A stretch of DNA of 64,000 nucleotides from Balamuthia mandrillaris (taxonomy: Eukaryota > Discosea > Longamoebia > Balamuthiidae): positions 158,029 through 222,028 of the forward strand of contig JAVKOQ010000066.1 of the NCBI GenBank assembly GCA_031835245.1. The letters are read 5' to 3'. The position numbers were made by a program, and so were the translations under genes. The stretch's first letter is position 1; the number at the start of each line of letters is the position of its first letter. The notes beneath the pieces were generated by a model. It had not been told where the DNA came from, did not search any database, and worked only from the letters and a program-made list of their open reading frames with translations. Of this stretch, positions 41,756-52,700 are shown one piece after another.

Positions 41756-43099
41756 CTACTTGCTGGCAAGGGAACAGGCAGAAAGGGGCCGATGGAGGCA
41801 GCTCTGACTGCAACACAACAACTCCCACCACACTCTTCTTTCCTCGTCCCAACACCTCCTCACTGCCCTTTCCCTTCCTTGTTCTCTTCCTTCTCCTTCC
41901 TTCTCCTCCGTCTCCTCCTCCTCCGCTTCAGCCTGCAAAAACAGCAGAGCACAAACATCACACCTTCTCTGCAGCCTTTCCAGCCGCTCCTTCACTTCTT
42001 CCGGCAGCACCACCTCCATGAGGACCTCCGCCAGGCCCTCTTCTCGTTCTTCTTCTTTGCCTTCTTCTGCTTTTGTCCTGTCCTTCTGCTGGGTTGTGGG
42101 CCTCTCCGCCGTGAGCAGAGAAGAAGAAGGAGAAAGCCAAGGGAGGGGCGGGGCGGGAACAGGGCTCAACAGGCCGGGTGGCAAAAGCTTGTGCTGGTTC
42201 CTCAGCACTGCCTCTCCGCTCAACTGCCACAAGCTTTTCACGGTGGCATGCTTGCTCCTCGTGGACGATGATTGCTCGGGTTTCCCGCTTTTCTTCTTCT
42301 GCTTCTCCTCCTCCTCCTTCGCCTCTTGCTCTTGCTCTTGCCCTTCTTCCTCATTGTCTTCCATTTGTTTGAGAAGCGCTTGTTGCTGGCGAAAGGGTGG
42401 AGGGGGGTACGCTTTCAAGGATGGAAGAAGCCAAACCATGGAGCAAGGCAGTGCTGCCAAGGGGTTCTCCTCCACGTTGCACCACTTGAGAGAGGAGAGC
42501 AGGCCAAACTCCCTCGGCAAGGAGCTCAGCTCGTTGTAGGAGAGGTTGCAGCGGGTGAGAGAGGAGAGCAGGCCAAACTCCCTCGGCAAGGAGCTCAGCT
42601 CGTTGTTGGAGAGGTCGCAGCGGGTGAGAGCAATGACCTGGCCAAACTCCCTCGGCAAGGAGCTCAGCTTGTTGCCGGAGAGGTCGCAGTAGGTGAGAGC
42701 GGAGAGCTGGCCAAGCTCTCTCGGCAAGGCGCTCAGCTTGTTGTGTGCGAGGTCGCAGTAGGTGAGAGCGGAGAGCTGGCCAAGCTCTCTCGGCAAGGCG
42801 CTCAGCTTGTTGGAGGAGAGGTCGCAGGAAGTGAGAGCGGAGAGCCGGCCAAACTCCCTCGGCAAGGACGTCAGCTGGTTGTCGGAGAGGTCGCAGCGGG
42901 TGAGAGCGGAGAGCTGGCCAAACTCCCTCGGCAAGGAGCTCAGCTCGTTGTAGGAGAGGTCGCAGCGGGTGAGAGCGGAGAGCCGGCCGAACTCCCTCGG
43001 CAAGGAGGTCAAGCCATTGTAGGAGAGGTCGCAGGCGGTGGGGTGTGCAAAGGGTTGGAGCAGGGTGGGCAGGGCTTCCTTGCCCGCCAGTGGCTCCAT
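41756..43099 (-). CDS. LRR/Cys family protein with 8 full LRRs
   Basis: Single exon, 447 residues, start MEPLAGKEALP. It has eight full 23-residue LRRs (two with LPRELGQL) and a capping repeat CNVEENPLAALP. The C-terminal 200 residues are almost identical to the 39317-41146 gene, including RRCDVC and WWELLCCSQSC. Differences between the two are concentrated in repeat number and in the variable xx positions. An upstream in-frame ATG at 43111 adds four residues not shared by relatives. Function unknown. Confidence 0.9.
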   Translation of the reverse strand: MEPLAGKEALPTLLQPFAHPTACDLSYNGLTSLPREFGRLSALTRCDLSYNELSSLPREFGQLSALTRCDLSDNQLTSLPREFGRLSALTSCDLSSNKLSALPRELGQLSALTYCDLAHNKLSALPRELGQLSALTYCDLSGNKLSSLPREFGQVIALTRCDLSNNELSSLPREFGLLSSLTRCNLSYNELSSLPREFGLLSSLKWCNVEENPLAALPCSMVWLLPSLKAYPPPPFRQQQALLKQMEDNEEEGQEQEQEAKEEEEKQKKKSGKPEQSSSTRSKHATVKSLWQLSGEAVLRNQHKLLPPGLLSPVPAPPLPWLSPSSSLLTAERPTTQQKDRTKAEEGKEEEREEGLAEVLMEVVLPEEVKERLERLQRRCDVCALLFLQAEAEEEETEEKEGEGREQGRERAVRRCWDEERRVWWELLCCSQSCLHRPLSACSLASK

Positions 43100-43270
43100 T
43101 TTACCACACAAAAAAAAAAAACTTGAAAGTTCCGTTTGTTATTGATGCTCGGACCAAACTAGCTTGAACTATTTTTTGTGTTTGTTCTGTTCTGTTTCTT
43201 CTTATCTTCTTGCTAAGAATAATCTTAAGAGATTATTCTTACAAAAAAAAAAAAAAAAAAAAAAAAAAAC

Positions 43271-43515
43271 AAGAGATTTAGAGTTGACCAGCATCAACAA
43301 TAGAAGAAGCTGTGAGGGTAGCAATGATTACCAAACAAATGAACCTTCCCTATTGCTGGAGAGCCTTTGTGTGCCATTTTCTTTTTCATCTTATTCACCG
43401 TTTTATCATTGTGAGAGGGAGGGTTGCATACCATCCATGCAAGAGCTATATCATATTCTAAAACGTTAAAGGAAGGACATTAATAATAATAATGTGGGCC
43501 TTTTGAGCAAGCTGT
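43271..43515 (+). pseudogene. Decayed Trm9 fragment (exons 3 and 4)
   Basis: GAACCTTCCCTAT, TTTGTGTGCCATTTTC, GTTGCATACCATCCATGC, AAGAGCTATATCATATTCT and GTGGGCCTTTTGAGCAAG match, in order, the Trm9 exon 3 end, its donor and intron, and exon 4 at 38346-38626, with many substitutions and deletions. No open frame remains. Confidence 0.85.
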
Positions 43516-43746
43516 GAAACCGCTCTCCCATGATACCCTATCTCTCTTTGTATATGTGTTTCTTTCTTTCTTTCATCCTGCAAAGGTCTTTTCCCTGCAC
43601 CTATCAAGTTAGTGTCCATTAGGCTAGTCCCCTACTGGCCTTATCAACAAAGTCTTTCTTTCTTTCTTTCTTTTTTCTTCTTTTGTCTTTTCTTTTAAGA
43701 AGAAGAAGGACAAGAAGAAGAAGAAGAAGAGGAGAAGAAAGCATTG

Positions 43747-46230
43747 TTATGAAGACGTTGAAGAGATCCGATGCAAGACTTCTCTTCCTTTGGAGCTGTG
43801 TTTTGCTAGCGAGGAGAGCAAAGATGCTAGCGCCGCTGTCTCTTGTTTTTCTTCTTCACTGCACGGTTGAGCAGAAGAAGAGCAAGAAAGAACGCGAAGG
43901 TGACACCGCTTCAACCATGCATCATGAGTACAAAGAGCATCGCATAAACTGGGATAGTGTTCCATGCAACTCGTTACTCCTTTTTTTTTAAAAAAAGAGA
44001 AAAAGCAAAGGAGGTAAGAAAGTGAAAAGAGGAAAAGAATAAGAAAAACAGAAAAGCAAGAGAGAAGAAAAGACTTACCAGTAAGTGCCATAAACCAAAG
44101 TTCAGCCGTTTGTTCATCGCTCCATTTGCTCTTCATGTCGTCGCTCATCATTTCCATCCAACGAAGAAACGAGTCGAACATCGTTGTTAAGTTCAGTTCT
44201 TCTGTTGCTTTTGCTGTTGGTTGCTGAAGCAGCGAAGATATTTCTTCTTCTTTGCAGGTTCGAAGGATGAAAATTGCAGCCACTAAAACGTGAAGCAGAA
44301 GGAAACGTGGAAAGTTGAAGGCTTGTTGTGAAGAAGAGAAATGAAGAAGAAGAGAAGAGGAGATGGAATGGAGAACAGGGAGGAATGCCAGAAAGGTGGG
44401 CTTGTCGGAGAGAACAGCGGATGAGCCGTCCAAACAAACGATGTTCAAGAGAACGCCGAGCACTGTGTCGAAGAGAACCTCAGCATTCATTATGCTTTCT
44501 GAACCTTCTTTACTCTCTGCTAAAGAATAACAAACGCAAAAAAACAAATGAGGTGAGTACATACAGTTTGTAAAAATAGAAAGCAAGAAGAGAAAGAAAC
44601 TTACCGCCAAGCGATCCAGAATTCACTACGACAGAACAGAATGACGGATAGTGACGCTTGATGTAGGAAAGAAGCAAAGCAGGACCATTGTTGCCCAAAA
44701 ATATGCCTCTGGCGTCCTTCTCCGAAGTCAAGTGCAACAATCCAGGAAGCAAAAACGAGAACATCTGATCTCCTTCCTTTTCTTCATTCGTTCTCGTTCT
44801 GTCAAAACTCTGTTGAAGGAGAAAAGGAAGAACTTCCAAGATTTCGCTTCGAAGAGCAGAGGTCTCTTCGCTCAACCAAACGCCCAACAACCGAATTGTA
44901 GCTACCAACAATATACTATCTTTCGTCTTCGTCGGTTGAGAAAGCACTGGTGCTTCGTCTTGTTCGTCCTTACATTTGCGAAGATACTGAACGATGACTG
45001 TGAAAACGTCGCTGAGGCCTCGTTGTATGCTCGATAAAACAGGAGAAGGCAATTCTTCGCTCCAATATCTCTTCTTTGTTTGTTTTTGTTGTGCTGTTGA
45101 TTCCATTGGAGAGTGACTGAGATAGTAGATGACTTGTTCGACTATATCGTAGCAAACTGATATCATATCGACGTTATAGTTTTCTTCAGATGAAGAAGAA
45201 GAACAAGGATCATGTGTGCTGTCGGTTGGTGAAGAAGAGGTAATTGACAAAGGGGCGGTTGAGGGAGAAAGAGTTAAAGAAGCTGGAGAAGGACGATAGC
45301 GATCCGGATGGAGAACAGTCGTTTCCAAAAGAAACTGGGCTTCAACGCAAACCAACAACACCAACACCTCCACAAAACGTCCTTTTTCTTCAAGACTTGT
45401 CGTTGTTTTTGCTTCCGTTGAAAATACTTCTGTTCTATCTTTTCCTTTTGCTTCTCGCTTTTTCACTTTCTCCTCTGTTTCTTCTTTCGAGGCAACGAAA
45501 TGAAGCGGAGGCCCTAACGCCCATTCTTGTCCAAAACGATGAAGCATATGAGCGCAGAGTACAAACGCCATGTCTCTCTGCGCTCTTCCCAATTTGCTTG
45601 TGAGAATGTCATTCAACCCAATGCGAATGTCTTCTTTCCATTTCCATCTTTCTCTTTCTTCGTTTTCATCTTCTTCCTCCTTGATAGCTTCTTTGCAATC
45701 TCTAAAGTAAGACATGAGAAGATTGAGGCGTTGTAGAAGAGCAAACTTGAAGGATTGCTGGTTTTGACGAAAGAGACAGGAGAGATGATGCATCGCCCCT
45801 TTTTGTTCAAAGTCTCTCAGTGTGAGAGCGAAACGTTCTTCTTGTGGATGATGTTGTAAGTGAAGTTGTTGATGAGAATGTCGCAAGACAGTTTCAAACA
45901 GCTGAAATGTGAGTGATAGTCTTTCATCTGGTGTGTTGACAATATAAAATCAGCACAAGAGAGAGACATAAAGAAGAAAAGAAGAGCAAAGGGAAAAAAA
46001 AGGAACCTTTCGGATCAGCTTCAAAGATCGAAAGAGCGATTTTGGGAAGTGCCTCGTACGAAAGGAGAGCACTGAGGCCAGCAGCTGTTTGAGCCACGCC
46101 CAACAGACACTTTAACGCTTCTAGCTTTGTTCCATCAGCAACGCCTCTATGCGTTTTGTTGTAGAAAAAATGAAGATTGTAAGCTGAGGAGCGAAGAGAG
46201 AAATGAAGAAGAAAAGCAAAAAAGAAGCAA

Positions 46231-46268
<38 letters not shown>

Positions 46269-46799
46269 AGAGATAATGAGAGAAGAGAGAGGGAGATGAA
46301 AAGAGAGAAAAGAGAAGAGAAGAGAGAAAAGAGAACGAGAGGAGAGAGGAGAAGAGGAACAAGATGAGGGAAGAAAAGAAGTTAAGAGTGAAAAGACAAA
46401 AGAGGGGAGCTACGAACTCAGCATTGATGATGGAGAGCAACAGAGGGACAGTGGCCAGGTACTGCGGATGGCTGGCCAGCTCCGCCTCCGCAGCAAAAGT
46501 CGACAGGATGCTCAACGCCAAGTCCTGATAAGAGAACGTGCCTTCTCCTTTTCTTTCTTTTAGAAGAAAGAAGAAGAGGAGGAAGGAGGAAGAAAGAAGG
46601 AAGAACAAAGCAAACCTTGCTTGGAACGCAACAAACGATGAAGAAAAGGAAAACCGATGGCCTCGGCGATCTGGTGGAGGACAGAGGGAGTGGGCCGTTG
46701 CACGAACTTGGTCACCAACAGCAGGCCCACGAACTTTTCCTCATCCGAAGGCGCTCTCAAGAGGGACAGGCACTTGCCCAGGTCCACCGTCGTCGTCAT
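43747..46799 (-). CDS. Neurochondrin family protein
   Basis: Six exons: 46799-46616, 46541-46418, 46146-46007, 45927-44605, 44519-44079, 43979-43747, total 814 residues. Family landmarks: FVGLLLVTKFVQ, IAEAIGFPFLHRLL, FAAEAELASHPQYLATVPLLL, KCLLGVAQTAAGLSAL, and GLNDILTSKLGRAQRDMAF with RFGQEW. The body is helical, ARM-like. In animals neurochondrin is a cytosolic or membrane-associated regulator of signalling and neurite growth; its role in protists is unknown. Exon 2's donor is GTTCGT. The acceptor of the last exon follows a run of A and is the weakest call. The gene's 3' end has been copied twice to the left. Confidence 0.87.
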
Positions 46800-47088
46800 C
46801 TCGGCTTGCTTGTCTACTTTCTTCTCTTTCTTTTATTTTTCGCCGACTTTTCTTCGTGACGACGCGGGTATCAATTCATGTCGACCAGCAGCCTAAGTTG
46901 TGCTTCCAACCTATTAATTCCAAGTCGGAGGATGACATAATACGACAGCATTAATAGGTTGCTTAATAAGTTAGCTTCGAATCTTCGAAAGAAATTTCTG
47001 AACCTGGTGACGTCACTATATGAGGGGTCTTCCTTTCTCACTTAAATTTTTTACGGAAAAATTTGACGACTAAAAAAAGAAACAAAAA
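46800..47088. promoter_or_regulatory. Divergent promoter region (neurochondrin / alanine aminotransferase)
   Basis: About 290 bases. A perfect 12-base inverted repeat, CAACCTATTAAT (46907-46918) and ATTAATAGGTTG (46950-46961), lies in the middle and may be a regulatory site. Confidence 0.45.
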
Positions 47089-49643
47089 ATGCAAAGAGGA
47101 TTATTGCGAACTGCTGTTGCTTCCTCTTCTTCCTCCTCTTTGTTGTTGTGTAGTGCTGCCACCAGTAGAATGCTCGCCTCCACTGCTGCTTCTTCTCGAT
47201 CGTTTGCCTCCTCTTCTTCATCCTCATCGGAGAAGAAGGTGCTGAGCCTCGAAAACCTCAACCCAAAGCTGCTGCGCGCCGAGTACGCGGTGCGCGGCGA
47301 GCTGGTCATCCGAGCGGAGGAGCACGTGAAGGCCCTGGCCGACCCCCAGAAGAAAGGGCAGCTCCCCTTTGAGGAGGTGATCTTTTGCAACATTGGCAAC
47401 CCGCAGCAGCTCAACCAAAAGCCCATCACCTTCTTCCGTCAGGTATTTCTCCTTACCCTTTTTTTTAATATTTTTTATTTTTATTTTTATTTTTCTTTAT
47501 TTATTATTTCTTTATTTTATTTATTTATTTGCTTTATTTGCTTTTTTTTATTTTTTATTTTCATTTTTCATTTTCATTTTTTATTTTTTCAGTATTTTTA
47601 TTATTTTTATTTTTTAGATTGTAACACCCTCGTTTTGATTTCTCTTTTTTTTTTCTTATTCTTTTTGCTTAAACCTGCTATAACTTCTTTTTCTTCTCTT
47701 CTTTTTCTTTTTGGTTTCATCTGTTCTTTTTTCGTTATTAATGTTATTTTTTTTTTCGTTCTTTCTTTTCTGTTTATCATCACTTCATCGACCCAAAAAA
47801 ACGAACAAAACAAAAAAACAAGGTGGCTAGCTTGATGGAGTATCCAGAACTTCTCAATAGCGAACGTGCCAAGGACATTTTCCCAGAGGACGCCATCGCC
47901 AGAGCAAAAGCTCTCCTTTCCAAAGTCCCTGGCGGCGTTGGTCCGTTCTCTCTCCGCTTTTTGTCTTCGTCTTCTTCTTGTTCTTCTTCTTCTTCCTCCT
48001 CCTCCTCCTCCTTCTTTCTTCTTCTTGTTCTTGTTCTTCTTCTTCTTGTGCTGCTTCGTCGTCTTCGTTGTCTTCTTCTTCCACTGTTTCCTCTCTTTTA
48101 TCTCATCAAACAAACAAACAATAAATACTAGGAGCGTACTCGAACAGTCAAGGCTTGCCAGCGGTGCGAGAGCACGTCAGCCAGTTCATTGAGGAGAGGG
48201 ACGGCTATCCCAGCGACCCTAGCGACATTTTCTTGACGGAAGGTGCCAGCGGTGGTGTCGTTGCACTTTTGAACTGTTTGCTGCGCGGCAAACAGGACGG
48301 TGTACGTTTTCTTTTCTGATATTTTCCTTACCTTATCCTTTTCTTTCTTTGCCTCCTTCCTCATAACTATTTTTTCCATGTACAGGTAATGATTCCTATC
48401 CCTCAATACCCATTGTACTCAGCGACCATCCCTCTTTTGGGTGGCTCTCAACTGGAGTATTACCTCGACGAAGAAAACGGGTGGAGCCTCAAAGTGGAGG
48501 AGCTTGACCAGGTCGTCAAGAAGGCCAAGGAGGACGGCATTGAGGCCAGAGCTCTTGTCATCATCAATCCTGGCAATCCTACCGGACAATGCCTTGAGCC
48601 TGCTAACATGCGTGAGGTAATGTTTCCTCTCTTTAAAAAAGAAAAAATTGAAGAAACGAATGAGAGAACGACAGACTGAGCGAAGAAGCAGAGAAGAGCA
48701 ACAAAACAGAACAAGAGCAACGGAGAAAAGTCGAAGAGATAGACAAAGGGACGGGAAAGAGAACGAACAAGATAAAAGCAAACAAGAAGAGCAAAAGCTA
48801 AACCTTTTTATGTAACAGATAATAGATTTCTGTCACAGGAACAAAGTATTGCTGTTTGCGGATGAGGTCTACCAGGTGAACGCCTACGCCAAACCCTTCT
48901 ATTCCTTCAAGAAGATCCTTCGCGACATGCAACAGGAACGCCCCGAGCTGAACGGCTTCGAATTGGCTTCCTTCCACTCCGTCTCCAAAGGCGTCATTGG
49001 AGAGTACGTTCCTCCCTATAATTATTTCGTTATTTCGTTTGTTTTGTTTTCTTCTCTGCTCTTCTCTTCTCCCTTCTTCTCACGCAAATATAAATATAGA
49101 TGTGGCAAACGCGGTGGCTACATGGAGATCGTCGGGTTTGACCCCGCAGTCAAAGCCCAACTCTACAAGCTGGCCTCCATCAGCCTCTGCCCCAACCTGC
49201 CCGGCCAGATCATGGTGGACCTCATGGTGAAGCCCCCGCAGGAGGGCGAGCCCTCCTACCCCCTCTACCACCAGGAGACCAGCGCCATCTTCGCCTCCCT
49301 CCAACGGAGGGCCGCCACCCTGAGCGCCGCCCTCAACCGCATGGAAGGGGTCAGCTGCAACCAGGCCGAAGGAGCCATGTACCTCTTCCCTCGCATCCGC
49401 CTGCCGGCCAAGGCCGTGGAGGCCGCCAAGCAAAAGGGCAAGGCCGCCGATGTGATGTACGCCATCGATCTTTTGGACGCCACCGGCGTGTGCGTGGTGC
49501 CGGGCTCTGGCTTTGGGCAGAAGGAAGGGACCCTGCACTTTAGGACAACGTTCCTGCCGCCGGAGGAGAAGATCGAGGGGGTGGTGGAGCGCATGGCCGC
49601 TTTTCACAAGGAGTGGATGCGCAAGTGGAGTTCTTCTCAGTAG
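47089..49643 (+). CDS. Alanine aminotransferase, probably mitochondrial
   Basis: Six exons: 47089-47442, 47823-47940, 48132-48301, 48386-48616, 48819-49003, 49100-49643, total 533 residues. The first 45 residues are rich in Ser, Ala and Arg without acids ([15 protein letters not shown]), a typical mitochondrial presequence. Then [61 protein letters not shown] and [17 protein letters not shown], where the Lys (about residue 348) should hold PLP. Ends [14 protein letters not shown]. It interconverts alanine plus 2-oxoglutarate and pyruvate plus glutamate. Its stop is 83 bases from that of the convergent FAM21 gene. Confidence 0.95.
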
Positions 49644-49726
49644 ACCTCTTTCCTCTTACTCTCATGTTTCTTCTTTCACAGAAAAAGTGCGTGAACGAAT
49701 GGCTGTGGAAATAAATAACACATGTA

Positions 49727-52700
49727 TTAAGAAAAGAGAGAAGCAGCGCTTCCTCCTCCTTTCTTTTTAGGCCCGGCCAACGGATCAGCAAACACATCAA
49801 ATCCTCCTCCATCTTCATCGTCATCTCCAAACAAACTCTTTCTTCCTCCACCTCCTCCTCCTCCTCCACTTCCTCCTTTCTTGCCGTTTGCGGAAGAAGT
49901 AGAAGAAGAGCCAAAGACGATGGAAGAACCCCCACCCGATGAAAAGAGAGAGCCAGCATCCTCGTCCTCGTCATCATCCCCAAAGAGAGAAGCTCTCTTT
50001 TGTTGTTGAGGTTTCGGAGAAGAAGATCGTTTGGCATTCGCGTTAGCGTTAGCGTTAGCATTGGCTTGGCGTTGTTGTAGTTGAGAGCGAATGGAGGCGG
50101 ATTCTTCGTTCTTTTTGGCGTCTAATGCGTCGAAGATGGAACTTCCTCCTCTCGTCTTCTTGTCTTCTGTGTCTGGAATCATAAAAAGAATGAGAATGAG
50201 AAAGAGAAACGTGAACGACAAGAGCTAAAGAAGAAAAAGAAGTACCAGACGCAAAGGAAGAAGTGCTTGCCACAATGGCGCTCTTGCTTCCTTTCTTAAC
50301 GGCGCTGCCTCCGCGAGAGGGCAACCTTCTCTTCACGTTGGACATGGTCGGCCTCGACTTGGTTTGATGCACAAGTGGTTTGGACGGCAACGAAGAAACA
50401 GAAGAAGAAGCAGAGCTCGTTTTGCTTCGCAACCTCTCACGTGGCGGTTGTTGCGATTGTTTGTCATCGCTCTCATCTTCCTCTTCGAAATCAGGGAGAT
50501 CGAGTGGAAGTTTGGAGTTACTGCTTCCGCCTTCTTCTTCGTCATCATCCTCGATTTCGAGTTGACGTTTGGAGGGAGGTTTTGCTCCTGGAAGCATCGC
50601 CATGGGGTTCAAAGTACTTCCGATTTGTTTTTGAAGGCTTTGAATCTTGGAGCCACTCACGCTTATCTTTCTTGCTGTTGAAGTGGAGTCCTCCGTCGAA
50701 GTCGTTGTCTTCTTTGTGATGTTAGCATTGTTCGTTGGGGTGGAAGCAAACAAATCGTCATCTTCGTGTTTCTTTTTGTTGTTTGTCTCGGAACGTTTGT
50801 TATTCTTGAGGATGGGATCCACAAAAAGGTCATCACTTTCCGCCTTCGAAGAAGAAGTTGCCTGTCGAAGAGCAGAAGGAGATTTTGTCTTTGCTGATGT
50901 ATCTTCTTGTTTGCTGTTCTTTGATGACGAAGAAGAGTCGGTGGAAGCAAAGAGATCTTCCTCTTTTGTAGAACGAGCAGCAACAGTAGGAGAAGAAGCA
51001 GAGGAGACAGAAGGTGTTGCTTTCGTGGAAGTGGAAGCAGAATTAGAGCCAGAAGAAGGATCAGCAAACAAATCTTCTTCCTCTACAGTTGCAGCTTTTT
51101 GTTTGTTGTTAGCAGTTGCGGCAGCTTTTCTTCGTGAAGTGGGCTGAATCTTTCTGGAAGACGGACGAACTTTGGTGGAAGAAGGAGCTTTAGTAGAGCC
51201 ACCAGGCACATCCGCAAACAAGTCTTCTTCTTCTTGTTGCGATGCTTTTGCTGAGCTTCGTGTTTGAATTTCTCTTGTTGCTTTGCTGCTTTTCTCTGTC
51301 TCGGCACTTTCTCCAGCAAAGAGATCTTCTTCTTGTGCTTCCTTTCTTCTCGTTCTCTGTTTGGTCACTTGTTCTTTTTCTGGTTCTTCCTTTTGTTTGT
51401 TGCTATTATTGTTGTCAGCCGAAGAAGATGGAGAATCATCGCCCAACAATCCACCTAACGGATCTTCTTTTGGCGCAGCGGCATTTGCCTTTGGTGGTTG
51501 TTGTGCCTTTTGGGGTTGCGAAGCTGCTTTCTTCGTCTTCTGTTGACTACCACCAGCAACAATTCCAAACAAATCGGAAGCTTGAGTTGCTGAGGGAAGA
51601 GCATCAGCAACATCACTGCCTTCTCCTCCGAAAAGACTCTTCTTCTGTCTTGTTGGAGTTCTAGAAGAGGAAGACGATGAAGAAATGGAACCACCGAAAA
51701 GACTGTCCCCGTCAGCATCACCATCGAATAAACCTCCACCGCCACTCCGCTTCTTTTGTTGTTTGTTGTCAGAGTCGAGCGAATTCTCTTCTGTAGTCGT
51801 GTCTTCTCCAAATAACCCTCCCGTAGAGAACAAAGACTTGCGCGCTTTGGCTTCTTCCTCTTTGGTCCGTCTTCGTTTCTCTTCTTCTTCTCGCTGTTGT
51901 TCTTCTTGCTCTCGTTTCGCCTTTTCTTCCTGTTCTTCCTTTAGTTTCGTTTGCCGTTCCTCTTCTTCGTTTCTCTTCTTTTCAGCGGCATTATCCCTTC
52001 TTGACTTGGAAGTTGGTTTGGTTGGATCCGCAAATAAGTCATTCGAAGAGACAACATCATTTTCATCCTCTTCACCAAAGTCGATTCCTTTGGGAGCTTT
52101 GTTGCTTCCTGCTCCGCTTTTGCCTCTTCCTCCTTTTCCAGCTGAAGCAGATGATCCCAAACCAGCGAAGAGATCCTTACCGTCTCCTATTTCATCATCT
52201 CCTTCCCCAAAAAGACTTCCTCCACTTTCCCCTTCTAAATCGCCAAATAAACCTCCTGCACCACTCTTCTTAGTTCTCTCTGGTGGTGCTGTTCTCTCCT
52301 CGTTCTTCTTCCTCGAAGCATTTGCAGCAGGCGAAGAAGTGGAGGTAGCTTTCTTCTCCTCTTTCGCAGCAGCGGCTTGGCGTTGTGGTTGTGGTTGTGG
52401 CTGTTGTTTTGGTTCTGTTGGTTGGCTCGTCTTTCTTTTAGTAACAGCGGCAAAGAGTTCGCCTTCGTTTTCTCCTCCCAATCCGGCAAACATGTTTACG
52501 CCACCAAATGGCTTCTTCTTTTGTGGAACAGAAGCGGTTTCATCTCCTTCACCAATATTTGACTCCTCTCCAGCAGGCGCAAAGAGAGAGTCCGCTGAAG
52601 GAAGATCCTGAGGAACGTTCTGCCTTTGTCCTCTTCCTTTCCTTCTTTCCTCTCCTCTAGATTTGTTGGATCCCGTTCGTTGACGATTGCCGGAGCGCGA

